From Coniella vitis (lineage: Eukaryota; Ascomycota; Sordariomycetes; Diaporthales; Schizoparmaceae): 64,000 nt of DNA. Position numbers and translations under genes: made by a program. Shown here piece after piece: positions 35,675 through 46,309 of the stretch. The DNA is taken from positions 1,736,001 through 1,800,000 of the forward strand of contig WUJK01000005.1 in the NCBI GenBank assembly GCA_011317545.1. The letters run 5' to 3'. Numbering within the stretch: the stretch's first letter is position 1; each line of letters begins with the position of its first letter. The notes below the pieces were generated by a model. The model saw nothing but the letters and a program-made list of their open reading frames with translations, did no database searches and was not told the DNA's origin.

Positions 35675-36677
35675 TTAGGCAATGTGGGAACGCGCCCAGG
35701 CACAAGCATCACCAGCAAAGTGGCCTTTTTTATTTTCAATTGGTGGACCCGGTTGGTTGTTACCGTCCCTACCAGCGCGGCCGTTGCTGGCCTCATTCTC
35801 CTGCCGTTCAGGCTCTGGCTTGTTATGAAAAGTTTCGCGCCCACCTGCTGCGCGTTGAGCAGCGCAAGGGTCGCCAGCATGCTGCCAGTCGGCGGTACGG
35901 TTGCCGCAGAGACTTTGTAGCGGTATCGCTGCGCTGGTTGCTGCACATTGAGCTGCGCAAGGATCGCGAGCGTCTTGCCAACTGTTTACAGATGGAGCCT
36001 GACACGTCAATAAAGTAGAGGACATCATACCAACGTTGATGCCTTTGGGAATCTTGTTCTCGGGCCGTTGAGGGCTTCCGTCCGCACCGAATCCATGAGG
36101 CTTGCCGCGACGGTCCCAGTCGGTGGAGGCGCCTGGGTCGATGATGGGATAGTCAGCTTCGTAACAAGCTCGAACTATTCGTTTTGCGCTGTATGTCAGT
36201 TGAAGGTCATTTATTGCAAACGGCTTCAAAAACTTGTGGTCGCATGTACGCACTATACTCCTCCTCGTGGTCACCGGCTCTTGCGGCTATATTCGGGCTA
36301 GGCTTCTCCTCCTTGCGCCACCCTGTGGCGTAGGTTCTGTAGCTTTGGGTGATGACAAGATCATCTCTTTTAACCTTGCTCTTGGGCAAAGATTCACCGT
36401 TTGTGGTCCCAGTGCCTGGTTTTCCGATAAATGGCGATGGCTCGCAAAGTTCATGCTTATGCCCACCATCATCATCATCGTAATGTTTGGCAGCAGTGGT
36501 ACTGGTGCTGAGGGTTTCCTGACTGTCATGTCCTATAATAACCAAGATGTCATGTCTGTTAGTAGAAGCTTAATACGACAGTATAAAGCGGCAATATGCT
36601 TTAAGGGTCGACTGAAACTTACGCTGACCTTCTTGTAATGGCGTATATCGCACGGAAGTCGATGTTTTGCCGTCCAT
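35675..36677 (-). CDS. hypothetical protein, gene model uncertain at the 3' end
   Basis: Exons 36623..36677, 36250..36532 and 35675..36188 give 283 residues. Splice sites are good (GTAAGT with TTATTATAG after a CTAAC branch; GTACAT with GACATACAG). The product is polar (MDGKTSTSVRYTPLQEGQR..., a DDDDGG patch, DLVITQSYRTYATGW, RIVRACYEADYPIIDPGAS, DWDRRGKPHGFGADGSPQRP). I do not recognise a family, and no signal peptide or membrane segment is visible. An alternative is a further 49-nt intron (35982..36030, GTATGA...AACAG) leading into a different open frame down to 35494 and a 327-residue product. Both frames are open over a 93-bp-period internal duplication, so the sequence alone does not decide. 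Codon-level evidence for the first two exons is fair; the 3' part is doubtful. Confidence 0.45.
35845..35983. repeat. imperfect direct duplication, 93-bp offset
   Basis: The segment around TTGAGCAGCGCAAGGGTCGC (35855) recurs as TTGAGCTGCGCAAGGATCGC (35948). The offset of 93 bp is a multiple of three and lies within the open frames of the hypothetical gene. Confidence 0.75.
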
Positions 36678-39600
36678 GTTGTTCCGTTGTATGGTGGAAG
36701 ACAATTGCAGTTGTAGTCGTTGTCGAATAGTCGTGGATGGTGGCTGTGAGAATACTTGCGGTTGGGGCTTGATGCTGTCAGCAGTTGCAATCAGGCAGTC
36801 AATGAACCTACGTTTTCTGCGAGGCTATTCAATACAGTACTAGTACTATGGAGGAAAGTGCATATCATCCTCAAGGGAACACTGATCCAGCACACCCCTT
36901 GTACATTTTCTTGTCTTATGAGGTAGGTGCTACAGGTCACACCTGCCAGAGTTGTATCTCTCTACATCGCTTCTGCATCTTTCCTCCTTTATCATCCATC
37001 GTAGCATGATTGATGTGACAAATTGGAGCGTAGCTCCGCATCTTGTGAAAAGATCTACCACTGCATCATTTTGTTAATATATCCGATTGTGGTTGAGATC
37101 TGATATTGTTTGAGGTCAAGTTATAATATCTGTGGCACTTTAGCTAATATAACTCTACGGAACACAATTTCCACGAAGTCTCTATTCTCCATCTCTCCAT
37201 ATTCAAGAATATATGGTTATATACGATTACGTAGGTTAAGATTCAGATACTATTGGAATACCACCAATAAGACTAGTGATAGTCGTATACAAGCAGACTC
37301 ATAACTAAGCCTATAAAATCGAGCTAGAAGAGAAGGGTTATACTGCGTACGAAGTATTCTCCCTTTACCTAACAACAATCAATCAGCAAGCGATACAGAA
37401 CCCATTAGACCCATACGTATATACATGTAGAGCCAATCCAACAGATATGGTCTGTGATGTGTTCGGGGGTTGTGTGACATGGTCTTTTGATAGCTTTCTC
37501 GTGATAGTTAACAAGCTCGATGAATCAAAACGGAATGTATTTCAAGTTTAGTAGAAATTATAACAGCCTTCAAGCAGACAGGATTTGGCTTATCAATTTC
37601 TTGTTATGCTCGTGTCCGAATTGGGGCGTGAAGTTAACTTTTAAGCATGCTGAGATCGGTTCAAACTCTGCTTATATATCAGATTCGGATCAGACGATGG
37701 GGCCAATTTGCCAAATCTGATTGCTCCTCGGGTGCTTTTAATTGCACTCGGTACAATAGCACAACCCTTTCCATCCAAATTACTAATGAAGGGTGGCTAC
37801 AGCCGGGCACCGAATAACAGAACAGGCCTAGGATCGCAGACGGAATAGCACAACCAGAGGACCAAGATGTACATAGTCACCGCAGGGTAATTAGCACAAA
37901 GCATCACCACCTAGTAAGGTAGTTATATATGTAAATTACCTTGAGATGGCAGCACATATTGCTCCGTCTCATCCCACGGGACTGCATCTCTTGCCGTTGC
38001 TGGAAGAGGGGGCACAGAGTCTCAATCAGGACCCTTCTCCCCGCCATGTGCCTCGTCTCAACTCTGGTGCGGCTTAGCCAGGCACCGTGCGTGCACCACG
38101 GGCAGGGCTATGCTGTGATGAGATGGGATCTCAGTCTTGTGTACCGTATGTACCTGGTCAAGCTGGAATATGCTGAGCAAAGGGACAAGTGATTTGAACA
38201 GATCCCAGATTTGGAATTCTTCCAAGAGCAAAAGTACGAGCAATTTATAAGAGTTACTGTACGATTTATCGTACCATGGCAAAGGTCAAATATTGCGTAA
38301 TTTGACCAGAAAGATGAGGAGTTTTCGATTTGGCGAAATATATTCACTTTTACTCAGGCTTCCAGACTCCAGACTCCAGACTTATGCACACATCGGTGCT
38401 GCAGCAGCAGTCGAGAGGACCAAGTTCCTCATTGTCTATCCCTTCTACTCATAACCCAAATCAACAAGCACATGGACTCGGCTGTTTCTTTTGGAGAAAC
38501 GCTCGACCCTCCATGCCATGTATCATCCGATGTTGCGAATGGGGCATTGGGACACAGTGGGACGCATTTACCAGGCCCTTGAGGCCAGGTTTATCCCTTT
38601 AAACGTGGCGAAGCATTTCCGACATATTGGGACGATTGGGGAGGCTTAGCTCTCTTTTGCGACAATAGTGAGAGATTCAAGATGCTCTAGCCCGGCGTGG
38701 CGATGCTCATTTCGGAGGGTGTAACAAGGAGATTCGTGATATCAGAAGTACGGCGCTCCGCGTTGAGTCAATTTGTGGCCTTTTCGTTTCTTTCTTCTTT
38801 TTCCTTTCAACAGCGACAAGCGTCGTTTTGTAGGACATTGTCTTTAACGTTACTACGGTAACAGCTCTGGTGTGCCAGAGAGACATGGCATTGTCATGCC
38901 ATTTTCTTTTTTTAAAAAAAAGAAATAGGAAATCGTACGTGTTCATTAACGATTTCCGTCTGATAATGCTGGCTGACTGTTGAGGCTGAGTCGGTGGATG
39001 GGAGAAATAAGGTTGGCAGTAGGAGCCGCAATGTGAGCAAAAGCCAGGAGGACTGATAACATCGGATTAAGCATCACTATGTTTAAATTTAGTCATGCAC
39101 GAAATCAAAAAGAGGATTTTTCCCTCAGCACACAAAGAAGGGATCAAAGACCAACCAAGGTGATGACGCCAACAAAGAAATCGTCATGTAAGTGGAAGAT
39201 CTTGCGAGACCGCACACCACGCGGTGGATTCGGGGTTGGAAAACATCTCGCTGCCTTGGTCGAGAGGTTGATCTTGAACATCAAGAAAAGAAATGATTAG
39301 CAAACACTACCAGCATCTGGAGACGCCTGCAAGCCAATCAACCCAGCATAGCAAGCTGTCCGCGGAATAGCTTCTGTGGCTTTGTGCACGATGTTCTGGC
39401 GGGCGTCTAATCTGTGCCAATGATCGGAATATTACTCGACGTGCATGAAAAAGGAGCAGGCATAAATGCTTGTTCGGGATGTACTCGGCAAAACGGAACA
39501 CCCAAAGAGACCTGCTCACCAATCAAGAGCGGCGGGCGGCTGCTTAGTCGAAACACTCCCCAGGCAGGGGTGCCCAAAAGAGGCATGCGTCTAGGGCGTC

Positions 39601-40587
39601 GACGCACTGCGGTTGGACTGGCCAGGGCTGCCAGTTTGCCGGGCTACCACTGGAGCCACCTAAAGCCACTGGGACACAAGACTGAAAGACAGGCAGGCGG
39701 GCGGTTGCTTCGCATGCGATCGACAGGGGAATGAACCGCCTCAGCGCCTTCCCCGATGGACCGCTGGACTGCATGTCAGGGAGCCGTCTCGAATGTGCAA
39801 GGAGGTACCACAGGCGTGTAAGACGATTGGCCAGGGACAAAGCCCCACCGCTGCAGCAGCCCTTGTCTGCTTGGTCAGGGGCGCGGCACGTCTAATCGAG
39901 TCAAGCTTGTGCTCTGGGCGCCTGTCAAGCCAGCTCGGCAGGGGCTAAACCGCTACACTACTATGGTACAAAGTAAGCAACAGAGAGGCACTAGGGCCCT
40001 TTCGGCTTGACTCGACAGTCCCTTTGTTCCGTTTCTCAAGGCGCATGCGCGCTGGTTAGGCATTCTAAGCCTCAGGGGACAATGGCGTTTGTCCAAAGAT
40101 TGGTTGTCGTTCTTCGCCAGCAAAGTCAGGCCCATGCAAGCGGTGGCGGAGAGCAAGGGCTTTTCCTTGTTCCCCACCAAGACCATTGCTTCGTGTGGGC
40201 AAAAACCCATTCAGCCATCCTCCTATGATCCTGCCTGGCCTGGCATTGCCTGGCATTGTTCTAGCTGCACGCCACTCTGCATCAGGGTACAGTAAGTAAT
40301 GGGTGAGAGGCCTCACCATAGCTTAGCCCAGTGCCATGCAGATGGCCAAGATATTAAACCGCGCCTCTCGCTCGCTCTCCTCGGCCATCTTGTCCCACTG
40401 ACTCCATCAAACAACCATCTTTCTCCTTCTTTTTCTTCACCTAAGATACCCATTCTTTGGACCTGAAGCCTGGTGCTTCTTGACTTTCTCTTCCTCATTG
40501 GTTGCCGAGACTCTTGATCCTTCCTTTCAAGTGCGTCGACTCTTCTCCGGTTGATTTTTTTTTCGATACCCAAAAACGTTCACCATC
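36678..40587. other. AT-rich, gene-poor spacer with a decayed coding relic
   Basis: About 3.9 kb without an intact gene. The part 36830-38400 is visibly richer in A and T than the neighbouring genes and contains the relic at 37309. The last 250 bp before 40588 should be the LPMO promoter: ATATTAAA at 40351 and a CT-rich stretch at about 40410-40450. Confidence 0.45.
37309..37635 (+). pseudogene. decayed coding relic in AT-rich DNA
   Basis: Directly after a stop, one frame stays open for 80 codons (37309..37548) and reads like genuine protein: KGYTAYEVFSLYLTTINQQA, IQNPLDPYVYTCRANPTDM, VFGGCVTWSFDSFLVIVNKL, ending DESKRNVFQV before TAG at 37549. After this TAG and a TAA in the same frame, coding character returns (SSRQDLAYQFLVMLVSELGR) until another TAA. 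There is no suitable ATG upstream. The pattern fits a gene or transposon fragment inactivated by C-to-T changes of the RIP kind. I do not recognise the parent family. Confidence 0.4.
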
Positions 40588-41832
40588 ATGGCCTCGCTCA
40601 TCAAGAACCTTGCCACTGTGCTGGCCATCAGTGGCAGCACTGCTTCTGCCCACATGATCCTCGCCAACCCTGTGCCCTATAGCAAGGATACCATCACGAA
40701 CAGCCCGCTCTCCTCATCAGGATCCAACTATCCCTGCCAGATCAGTGGGGACGCTTCGACGTTTTATTCTACCAGCGGCATTTCCAACAAGGTCACTGCT
40801 GGCGAGAGTCTCACCATGTCCTTTACCGGCTCTGCTGTCCACGAGGGTGGCTCATGCCAGGTTGCTCTGTCGACCGATATGGAGCCTTCTCAGACCACCC
40901 GCTGGTCCGTCATCCTATCCATTGAAGGTGGCTGCCCCTCCAAGGACGGCACTTCTGCTTCTACCTACGATGTTACCATTCCTTCCGATATTCCAGCTGG
41001 TACTTACAGCTACGCCTGGACATGGACCTCGAAGCTGTCTGGTACCCAAGAGTACTACATGAACTGCGCTCCCATCACCGTGGAGGCTGCCTCCTCCACC
41101 AAGCGTGACCTGCGCTCGCGTGACGATGTCATGGACAACTATCCGCCTCTTGCTGTCTACAACCTTGCCGACCTCAACTCGTGCAAGTCGACCCTGAGCA
41201 GCGACCCAACGTACCCTTACCCCGGTGACACGGTTGATCACGACTGCACCGGTAGCAACAAATACACTCCTGTCGCCATCACAGGCTCCGACTGCTTTGC
41301 CACGGGTGTCACGTGGTCCAACACCTCCAGCTCGAGCAGCAGCAGCTCCTCGTCCTCTGATAGCTCCAGCTCGGCTTCGAGCAGCGAAAGCTCCAGCACT
41401 GCTGCCTCGTCTGCGACTGAGGCGGCTTCATCTGCGACTGAGGCGGCTTCGTCTGCAACCTCTGCGGCCTCGGTCACTGGTGGCGGTGTTTTTGCCACAT
41501 CAGCTTCTAGTTCTGCTGCTGCAAGCGTAACTTCAGTTGATTCTGGGTCCAGCGGTGCGAGCACAACTGGCTCTGGCTCTGGGTCTGGGGCTTCTGAAAC
41601 AACCACGGCTTCTACCTCGACAAGCACAGGTTCCGCTTCGACAAGCGGATCTTGCACCGCTGGTGACTATGACTGCGCTTCTGACGGGTCCAGCTACAAG
41701 ATGTGCGTTGCTGGCGGCACCTGGTCTGTCTCCATGTCCATGGCAGCTGGAACGGCCTGCACGCCTGGCACCTCGTCGGGCCTGACTATCAGCGCTACCT
41801 CGCGCAAGAAGTGGCGCTTTGTCCGCTCTTAA
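40588..41832 (+). CDS. secreted lytic polysaccharide monooxygenase, family AA11, with C-terminal X278-like module
   Basis: A single exon of 414 residues. A signal peptide (residues 1-21, ending TASA) is cleaved to expose His22, the first ligand of the copper histidine brace. AA11 LPMOs oxidatively cleave chitin outside the cell. Family features: HMILANPVPY at the mature N-terminus, NSPL...GSNYPC, the second brace His in GSAVHEGGSCQ, the strand WSVILSIEGGCP, PAGTYSYAWTW and the axial Tyr region EYYMNCAPITV. The catalytic domain ends around residue 245. It is followed by a Ser/Thr/Ala-rich linker (about residues 248-355, with long S runs) and a small Cys-containing module, CTAGDYDC...MCVAGGTW...GTACTPGT, which resembles the X278 module often attached to AA11. 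The extreme C-terminus is basic (SRKKWRFVRS) and is not a GPI signal. The neighbour downstream is a GH10 enzyme in the same orientation. Confidence 0.93.
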   Translation: MASLIKNLATVLAISGSTASAHMILANPVPYSKDTITNSPLSSSGSNYPCQISGDASTFYSTSGISNKVTAGESLTMSFTGSAVHEGGSCQVALSTDMEPSQTTRWSVILSIEGGCPSKDGTSASTYDVTIPSDIPAGTYSYAWTWTSKLSGTQEYYMNCAPITVEAASSTKRDLRSRDDVMDNYPPLAVYNLADLNSCKSTLSSDPTYPYPGDTVDHDCTGSNKYTPVAITGSDCFATGVTWSNTSSSSSSSSSSSDSSSSASSSESSSTAASSATEAASSATEAASSATSAASVTGGGVFATSASSSAAASVTSVDSGSSGASTTGSGSGSGASETTTASTSTSTGSASTSGSCTAGDYDCASDGSSYKMCVAGGTWSVSMSMAAGTACTPGTSSGLTISATSRKKWRFVRS

Positions 41833-43462
41833 AGAGCTTCTCTGTGAGACATTCTCTGCTTGTCGGAACTTGAGACCTTGTTGTAGCCCAGGGTCCGCCG
41901 GGGGGGGGGGATCTGAGAGGCTTGGGGGACATTTGGTGGGCGGCGCATCTTGAACATACCATGCATTCAAAAAAGGGAGGATAGCATTTGGATCGAGGCG
42001 CAATCTCGCTTTTCCTTTGATGATTCACGGACATATCTTTCTTGTACCTTTAGAACTTTTCTCTGCGCCTAGCACATAGCTAGGGGCCAAAATGAAGTAC
42101 ATAAGTACCTTCTTTCTGCAACATATGAGCGCATCTTGGCGTGCGACCTTGAAAGTGATAGCGATTGGTTACTGTGTATCTTGTGATATGTAAAATCAAG
42201 CACGTGTAAGCCTATTTTGCTCTTTCTGGACGGCACGTTCCCTTGGAGACGGCGCCTTCCCAACATGCTGGGCCTACAAATGTTTCCGACCAGGCAGACA
42301 GGCAGACAGGTAGGCAAAGTTGCCTCGCTGCTTCCCCTTCTTGGTTCGAGACTCACCGTGTGATTCGCGGCCGTCGCTGCCTAATTATCTAAGTAGCCAA
42401 GTACTCGGTCCTTGGGCAGTACAGTACTATGTATCTGCATAGCATTCACTATTCAGGGCCTGCTCTACTGGGCCACGCCGACCTCTTCGCCCAACATACC
42501 ATCCACCACAGAATGAACGCAGAGCACACTTGACCCTTACCAGACCAATGTGACGACTCCCAAATGGGCATTCCGAAACAATTGATCCCAATCCTGCGGT
42601 TCCGCTGCTCGACGAGCTCTTGCCCCATGACGGAAATTTCCAGCAAGGGATGCATATCGCCAACGGTGGTGATGGCAAGACCCGTCATGGACCGGGCAAA
42701 TAGGCACACGGTACTCCGCATGGGTGCTTTCCTGTTCGCCGGAGTGGCTGTCTCCATATGACGCGGCGAGGCATGCTACTGGGGGGACATCTATCTCCGA
42801 GGCTCGTTGATAGATATCAGTGCCACGGCATCGGATCCATCCATGTCTCATATGGCCAATGTCGAAGCATTCCATACACAGAGACTATTAGCGGCACGGC
42901 GAGTACCATCTCTTGGATTATTGGATCCCAACAAGCTCTACCCCTGCTGTTCTCTTGTTTGTTTTCTTGTGTTCGTAGTTTTCGATCCTGTAAGAGATCT
43001 TGAACGTGGCGCGTCAGGTTCAAGGGACACGCATTGCCTTGCTTGGATCTGAATGTCCGGAATAGGGGTTTTCGCATTGCCAAGTACATTAGGAACGACG
43101 TTCGGCCTCAGGAATTGTAGGCGGCAATATTTTGATAGACCCACTGCTGATATTTTGTTGACGTTCATAGCCTTCCAGAACATTGGCAAAGGAAAAGAGA
43201 AGAAGAGAATACGAGAACACAAAGACACCAAATTGAAGCCGCAAGGAAGAAGAAACGATAAGGGACTGGGCAAAGAGGGGAAAAAATTCACATGAGAAGC
43301 ATACATATGAATGATAGCCCCAACGTTCTGAAAACAGCCGAGACCTTTCGAGAGCTGAAGTAAAGGGACATTGTGCTGTCGCTACCTACATAGTATCGTC
43401 AACACCTCACCCTCCACCGCCGATCCATTCAAGTTTACCGTGGCCTTGTTTCGCTGTCAAAC
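41833..43462. other. spacer between LPMO and GH10 genes
   Basis: About 1.6 kb. It contains an 11-nt poly-G run (41900..41910), an AGTACTATGTA motif at 42423 and a (CAGGCAGA)-like repeat near 42290. A minus-strand open frame at 42449..42757 reads somewhat like protein up to a donor-like GGTAAGG, but has no recognisable family, so it is not called. Confidence 0.4.
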
Positions 43463-44963
43463 ATGCGAATCTTGAGAGCAATCCATGTTGCTCTCTTTGG
43501 CCTTGGTGGGCGTTTGGCTCTTGGGGATGGTCTCCATTGGCGAGCCAGTGGTACGGGGAGGTACTTTGGCACCGCCATGAATGGAGATGTACTCACCGAC
43601 AAGGTGATGGAACCCATTGTGAGCAGTATTGGATATTTTGGCCAGTATACTTGCGAGTATCAAATGACATTTGCGTGGACAGAGTCGCACAAGAACAGGT
43701 AAGCATTCTTCTGATTCGTCTGTTCCACGTTCAATCATCCATTTATTTTGTACACGTTCAAATTACTGACACTCATGATTCTGGCGTAGCTTCACCTATG
43801 CTTTGGCCGATAATGTCGTAGCCCAGGCCGAAACCTATGGCATGATTATGCGGTGTCATAGTCTTGTATGGCATCAGTCTCTACCCTCGTGGGTAACCTC
43901 CGCCAAATGGACAAATTCAACGCTCCTGGCTGTCATGAAAAACCACATAACCAATGTCGTCAAGCATTTCAAGGGAAAATGCTATGCCTGGGATGTTGTC
44001 AACGAAGCTCTCTACACTGATGGATCGTATCGCGGCAGCTACGATTCATCCAGTGAGGAGTCATCAATCTGGTATACAACCATTGGACCGGCCTATATCC
44101 CCATCGCTTTCGCAACCGCCTCAGCCGCCGACCCCAGCGCAAAATTGTACTACAACGACTATAACATTGAAGTGCCCACAACACAGGGTGACAAGATCAT
44201 GGGCGTCCACAATCTTGTTGCAATGCTCAGGGAATACAACGCACCCATTCACGGCATCGGGCTCGAGGGCCACTTCAGCGCTTCTAACCTGCCTAGCGTC
44301 GACGACTTGGTCTCGGGGTTGCAAAACTTTTCCAGTCTTGGGCTTGAAGTCGCGTATACGGAACTCGATGTACAATCCCCCGTCTCGGACCCGAATCGAA
44401 CCGGTGAGGCGATTGGGTACGCCAGTGCGGTCACTGCGTGTCTGCAGGCAGCCAGCTGCGTCGGATGGACAGTCTGGGGTTTCACGGAAAAGTACTCGTG
44501 GCTGACAGAGAGCAAGCCGCCGGCAGAAGGGGACTTGTGGGATAGGCTGGGAGTTCAGAATCTGGCATATGACTACACGCTCACGTCGCTACCCACGTGC
44601 TGGGGCTGGAGGTGTTTTAGTGGCAACGCCACGACCGTTTCTGTCATCTCGGCCACTCAGGCCACCCCTATCTCTGTCTCTGCCTCTTTGGTAGGAGCAG
44701 GGAATTCCAGTCGAGTCGGTCTAGACGTGTCTAATGCAAATGGGAGTTTTCCGGCAGCGGCAGGGAATTCCAGCCGCACAAGTGGAGGCCAATTTGTCGT
44801 CAACGGAAATTTTGCGATCACCAGAGGGAATTCTAGTCACACAAGTCTGGACACGTCGGTCTTGAATGGGAGTTTTGTGGCTACTGGAGGGAATTCTAGT
44901 GACACGAGTCCAGACATGCCAGCTTTGAATGGGAATACTGTGGCGAAGAAGCTGAGAGTATAG
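43463..44963 (+). CDS. secreted GH10 glycoside hydrolase (xylanase family) with divergent glycone-site motif and repeat tail
   Basis: Two exons, 43463..43698 and 43790..44963, encode 469 residues. A signal peptide (about 1-21, MRILRAIHVALFGLGG...) leads into a GH10 TIM barrel. The catalytic pair is intact: acid/base Glu in AWDVVNEALY and nucleophile Glu in VAYTELDVQ. Other motifs are GRYFGTAMNGDVLTD, RCHSLVWHQSLPSWV, LYYNDYNIE and VWGFTEKYSWL. GH10 usually hydrolyses beta-1,4-xylan, and some fungal members act on plant glycoalkaloids (tomatinase). Deviations: the family block TPENxMKW is TCEYQMTF here (Asn to Tyr, Lys to Thr, Trp to Phe), and the usual Gln before the glycine-His of SQxH is Glu (GLEGHF). 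After the barrel (about residue 385), four tandem 21-residue repeats carry N-glycosylation sequons. No cellulose-binding module or GPI signal is seen. Substrate is uncertain. Confidence 0.92.
44697..44948 (+). repeat. in-frame minisatellite, four 63-bp units, in the GH10 C-terminus
   Basis: Units start at 44697, 44760, 44823 and 44886, each beginning with a variant of GCAGGGAATTCYAG and each exactly 63 bp. Each encodes 21 residues beginning GNSS or AGNSS and ending in a form of NGSF/NGNF. Every unit has an NSS sequon and two also have NGS. Confidence 0.95.
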
Positions 44964-45345
44964 AAGGTCTGCTATTGTGCAAATGGCTTGCGGTCTTTTT
45001 CTGTTTATTGCTTGTCATTTCGGTCAAAGAAAATTCTGCTACTAATAAAGGTGAAGTTTGAGAATAGACGACTCATGACTTGCTATAGAATAGAACTTTA
45101 TTTTATTTTCTTGTCTTTTTATATCTGTGAACGAGGCCGATTGGTTGTGATTATTTTTCATGTGCAAGTCACTTGCATGCTTGGTCAATAATTTGAATAA
45201 CGAGATTCGAAATCAGAATGTTACTGCTTGTACTATAGATAATTTGACCTATATCACAAACCTTCCCCGTCTCCTCTCCTCTGCTTCCGTGCACTTACAA
45301 TGCGCATTCCAGATTCCGACCTCTATCATTGCTTGCAATCTACAC
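44964..45345. other. AT-rich convergent spacer
   Basis: About 380 bp of AT-rich sequence holding 3' UTRs of the GH10 gene and the next minus-strand gene. Nothing else is seen. Confidence 0.5.
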
Positions 45346-45924
45346 CTACGCAGATCCAGCATAGTCGTACACCAGCTTCACCTTGGCAACCTCGGATCCC
45401 TTGGAGCAAGAAACATGCCTCACATAGTATCTCTCTCCCTTGATAACCTCAAATCCATGCACCAGCTTGGTCACAACACCCGACTCCATGGTATTTTGCA
45501 CCAGGATCAACTCCTCTGTGCCTTGCTCCCAGCCCTTGGACAGGAAGTCATCGCCCTGCAGCTCGCTGACCTTGACCCACTTGCTCTGGGCTTTGCCGTT
45601 TCCAAACAGCGGGTGCTTGACCTCGACCTCGGTGGTCCAGTCGAGGATGCGCTCCTCGGTGGAGGCCGGTCCGATCGAGGGCTGGATGCCCGTGTCGAGG
45701 TGGGTGACGCCGTCGGCGTCTGTGTAGGTCTTGATGCTGAGTTCCAGACTCGCGGCGCCGATGGCTTTGCGCTGGATCCAGCCGACGCCTTGGAGCTTGA
45801 GGATGGGGTCGTTGTCGTCGGAGAGGGATTTGTTCTGCAGTGCCAGGGCGTGTCAGTCTTTGGTTTCCGGTAGTCTTTCTTTCTTCTTGCTTCCCCCTTC
45901 CCCGCCTCCTTCCCTCCCCCACCC

Positions 45925-45957
<33 letters not shown>

Positions 45958-46309
45958 TTTCTCAATTTCTGGTTTTCTTCTTATTGGCCTATAGTCCCCG
46001 GCACCAATGCTGCCACTCCCCCGAAAAAGGTGCATTTTCCGGGCCCGAAGTCTCCACATATCCTTGGCCGAGTCCCCGGGAGCCCCGATTCCCGAAAAGA
46101 CCGGGAGTAAAAGGAGATACAGAAAAGTCAGGGGAGCCTTTTTTTTTTTTTTTCAAGACAGGAAAACAACGCAGAAGCACCCTCCCCCCCCCCCAAAAGA
46201 AAGTTGGACAGGAAAGAGAATTGGGATTCATTGTCGGGTTTGGCTCAAAACGTACCAAGGCAAATTTGCCGTTGAGGTTCTTGAGGGTGATCTCAGCAGG
46301 GGCGGCCAT
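45346..46309 (-). CDS. conserved fungal protein of unknown function, calycin/lipocalin-like pattern
   Basis: Exons 46256..46309 and 45346..45834 give 180 residues. The start MAAPAEITLKNLNGKFALNK is typical of a widespread family of small fungal proteins described by the pattern ITLKNLNGKxxxNKxLSD, LxLQGVGWIxRKAI, a long acidic strand LELSIKTYTDADGVTHLD, an LDW motif (ILDWTTEVEVKHPLFG) and a C-terminal GERYYVRHVSCSKG...KLVYDY. The alternating hydrophobic strands suggest a small beta-barrel, perhaps binding a hydrophobic ligand, but that is inference and no function is established to my knowledge. There is no signal peptide or membrane segment. The intron is unusually long for this locus (421 nt) and carries a (GT)15 run, T15 and C11 tracts. 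The first two repeats of such sequence could hide an extra small exon, though the joined frame needs none. Confidence 0.82.
45927..45956. repeat. (GT)15 microsatellite in intron
   Basis: Fifteen perfect GT dinucleotides in the intron of the minus-strand gene at 45346. Confidence 0.95.
46139..46194. repeat. T15 and C11 homopolymer tracts in the same intron
   Basis: T runs at about 46139..46153 and C at 46184..46194, separated by 30 bp. Confidence 0.85.

Noticed and set aside
42449..42875. Overlapping minus-strand open frames upstream of GH10
   Set aside because: One frame looks mildly protein-like up to a donor-like GGTAAGG, but no acceptor, start context or family could be found.
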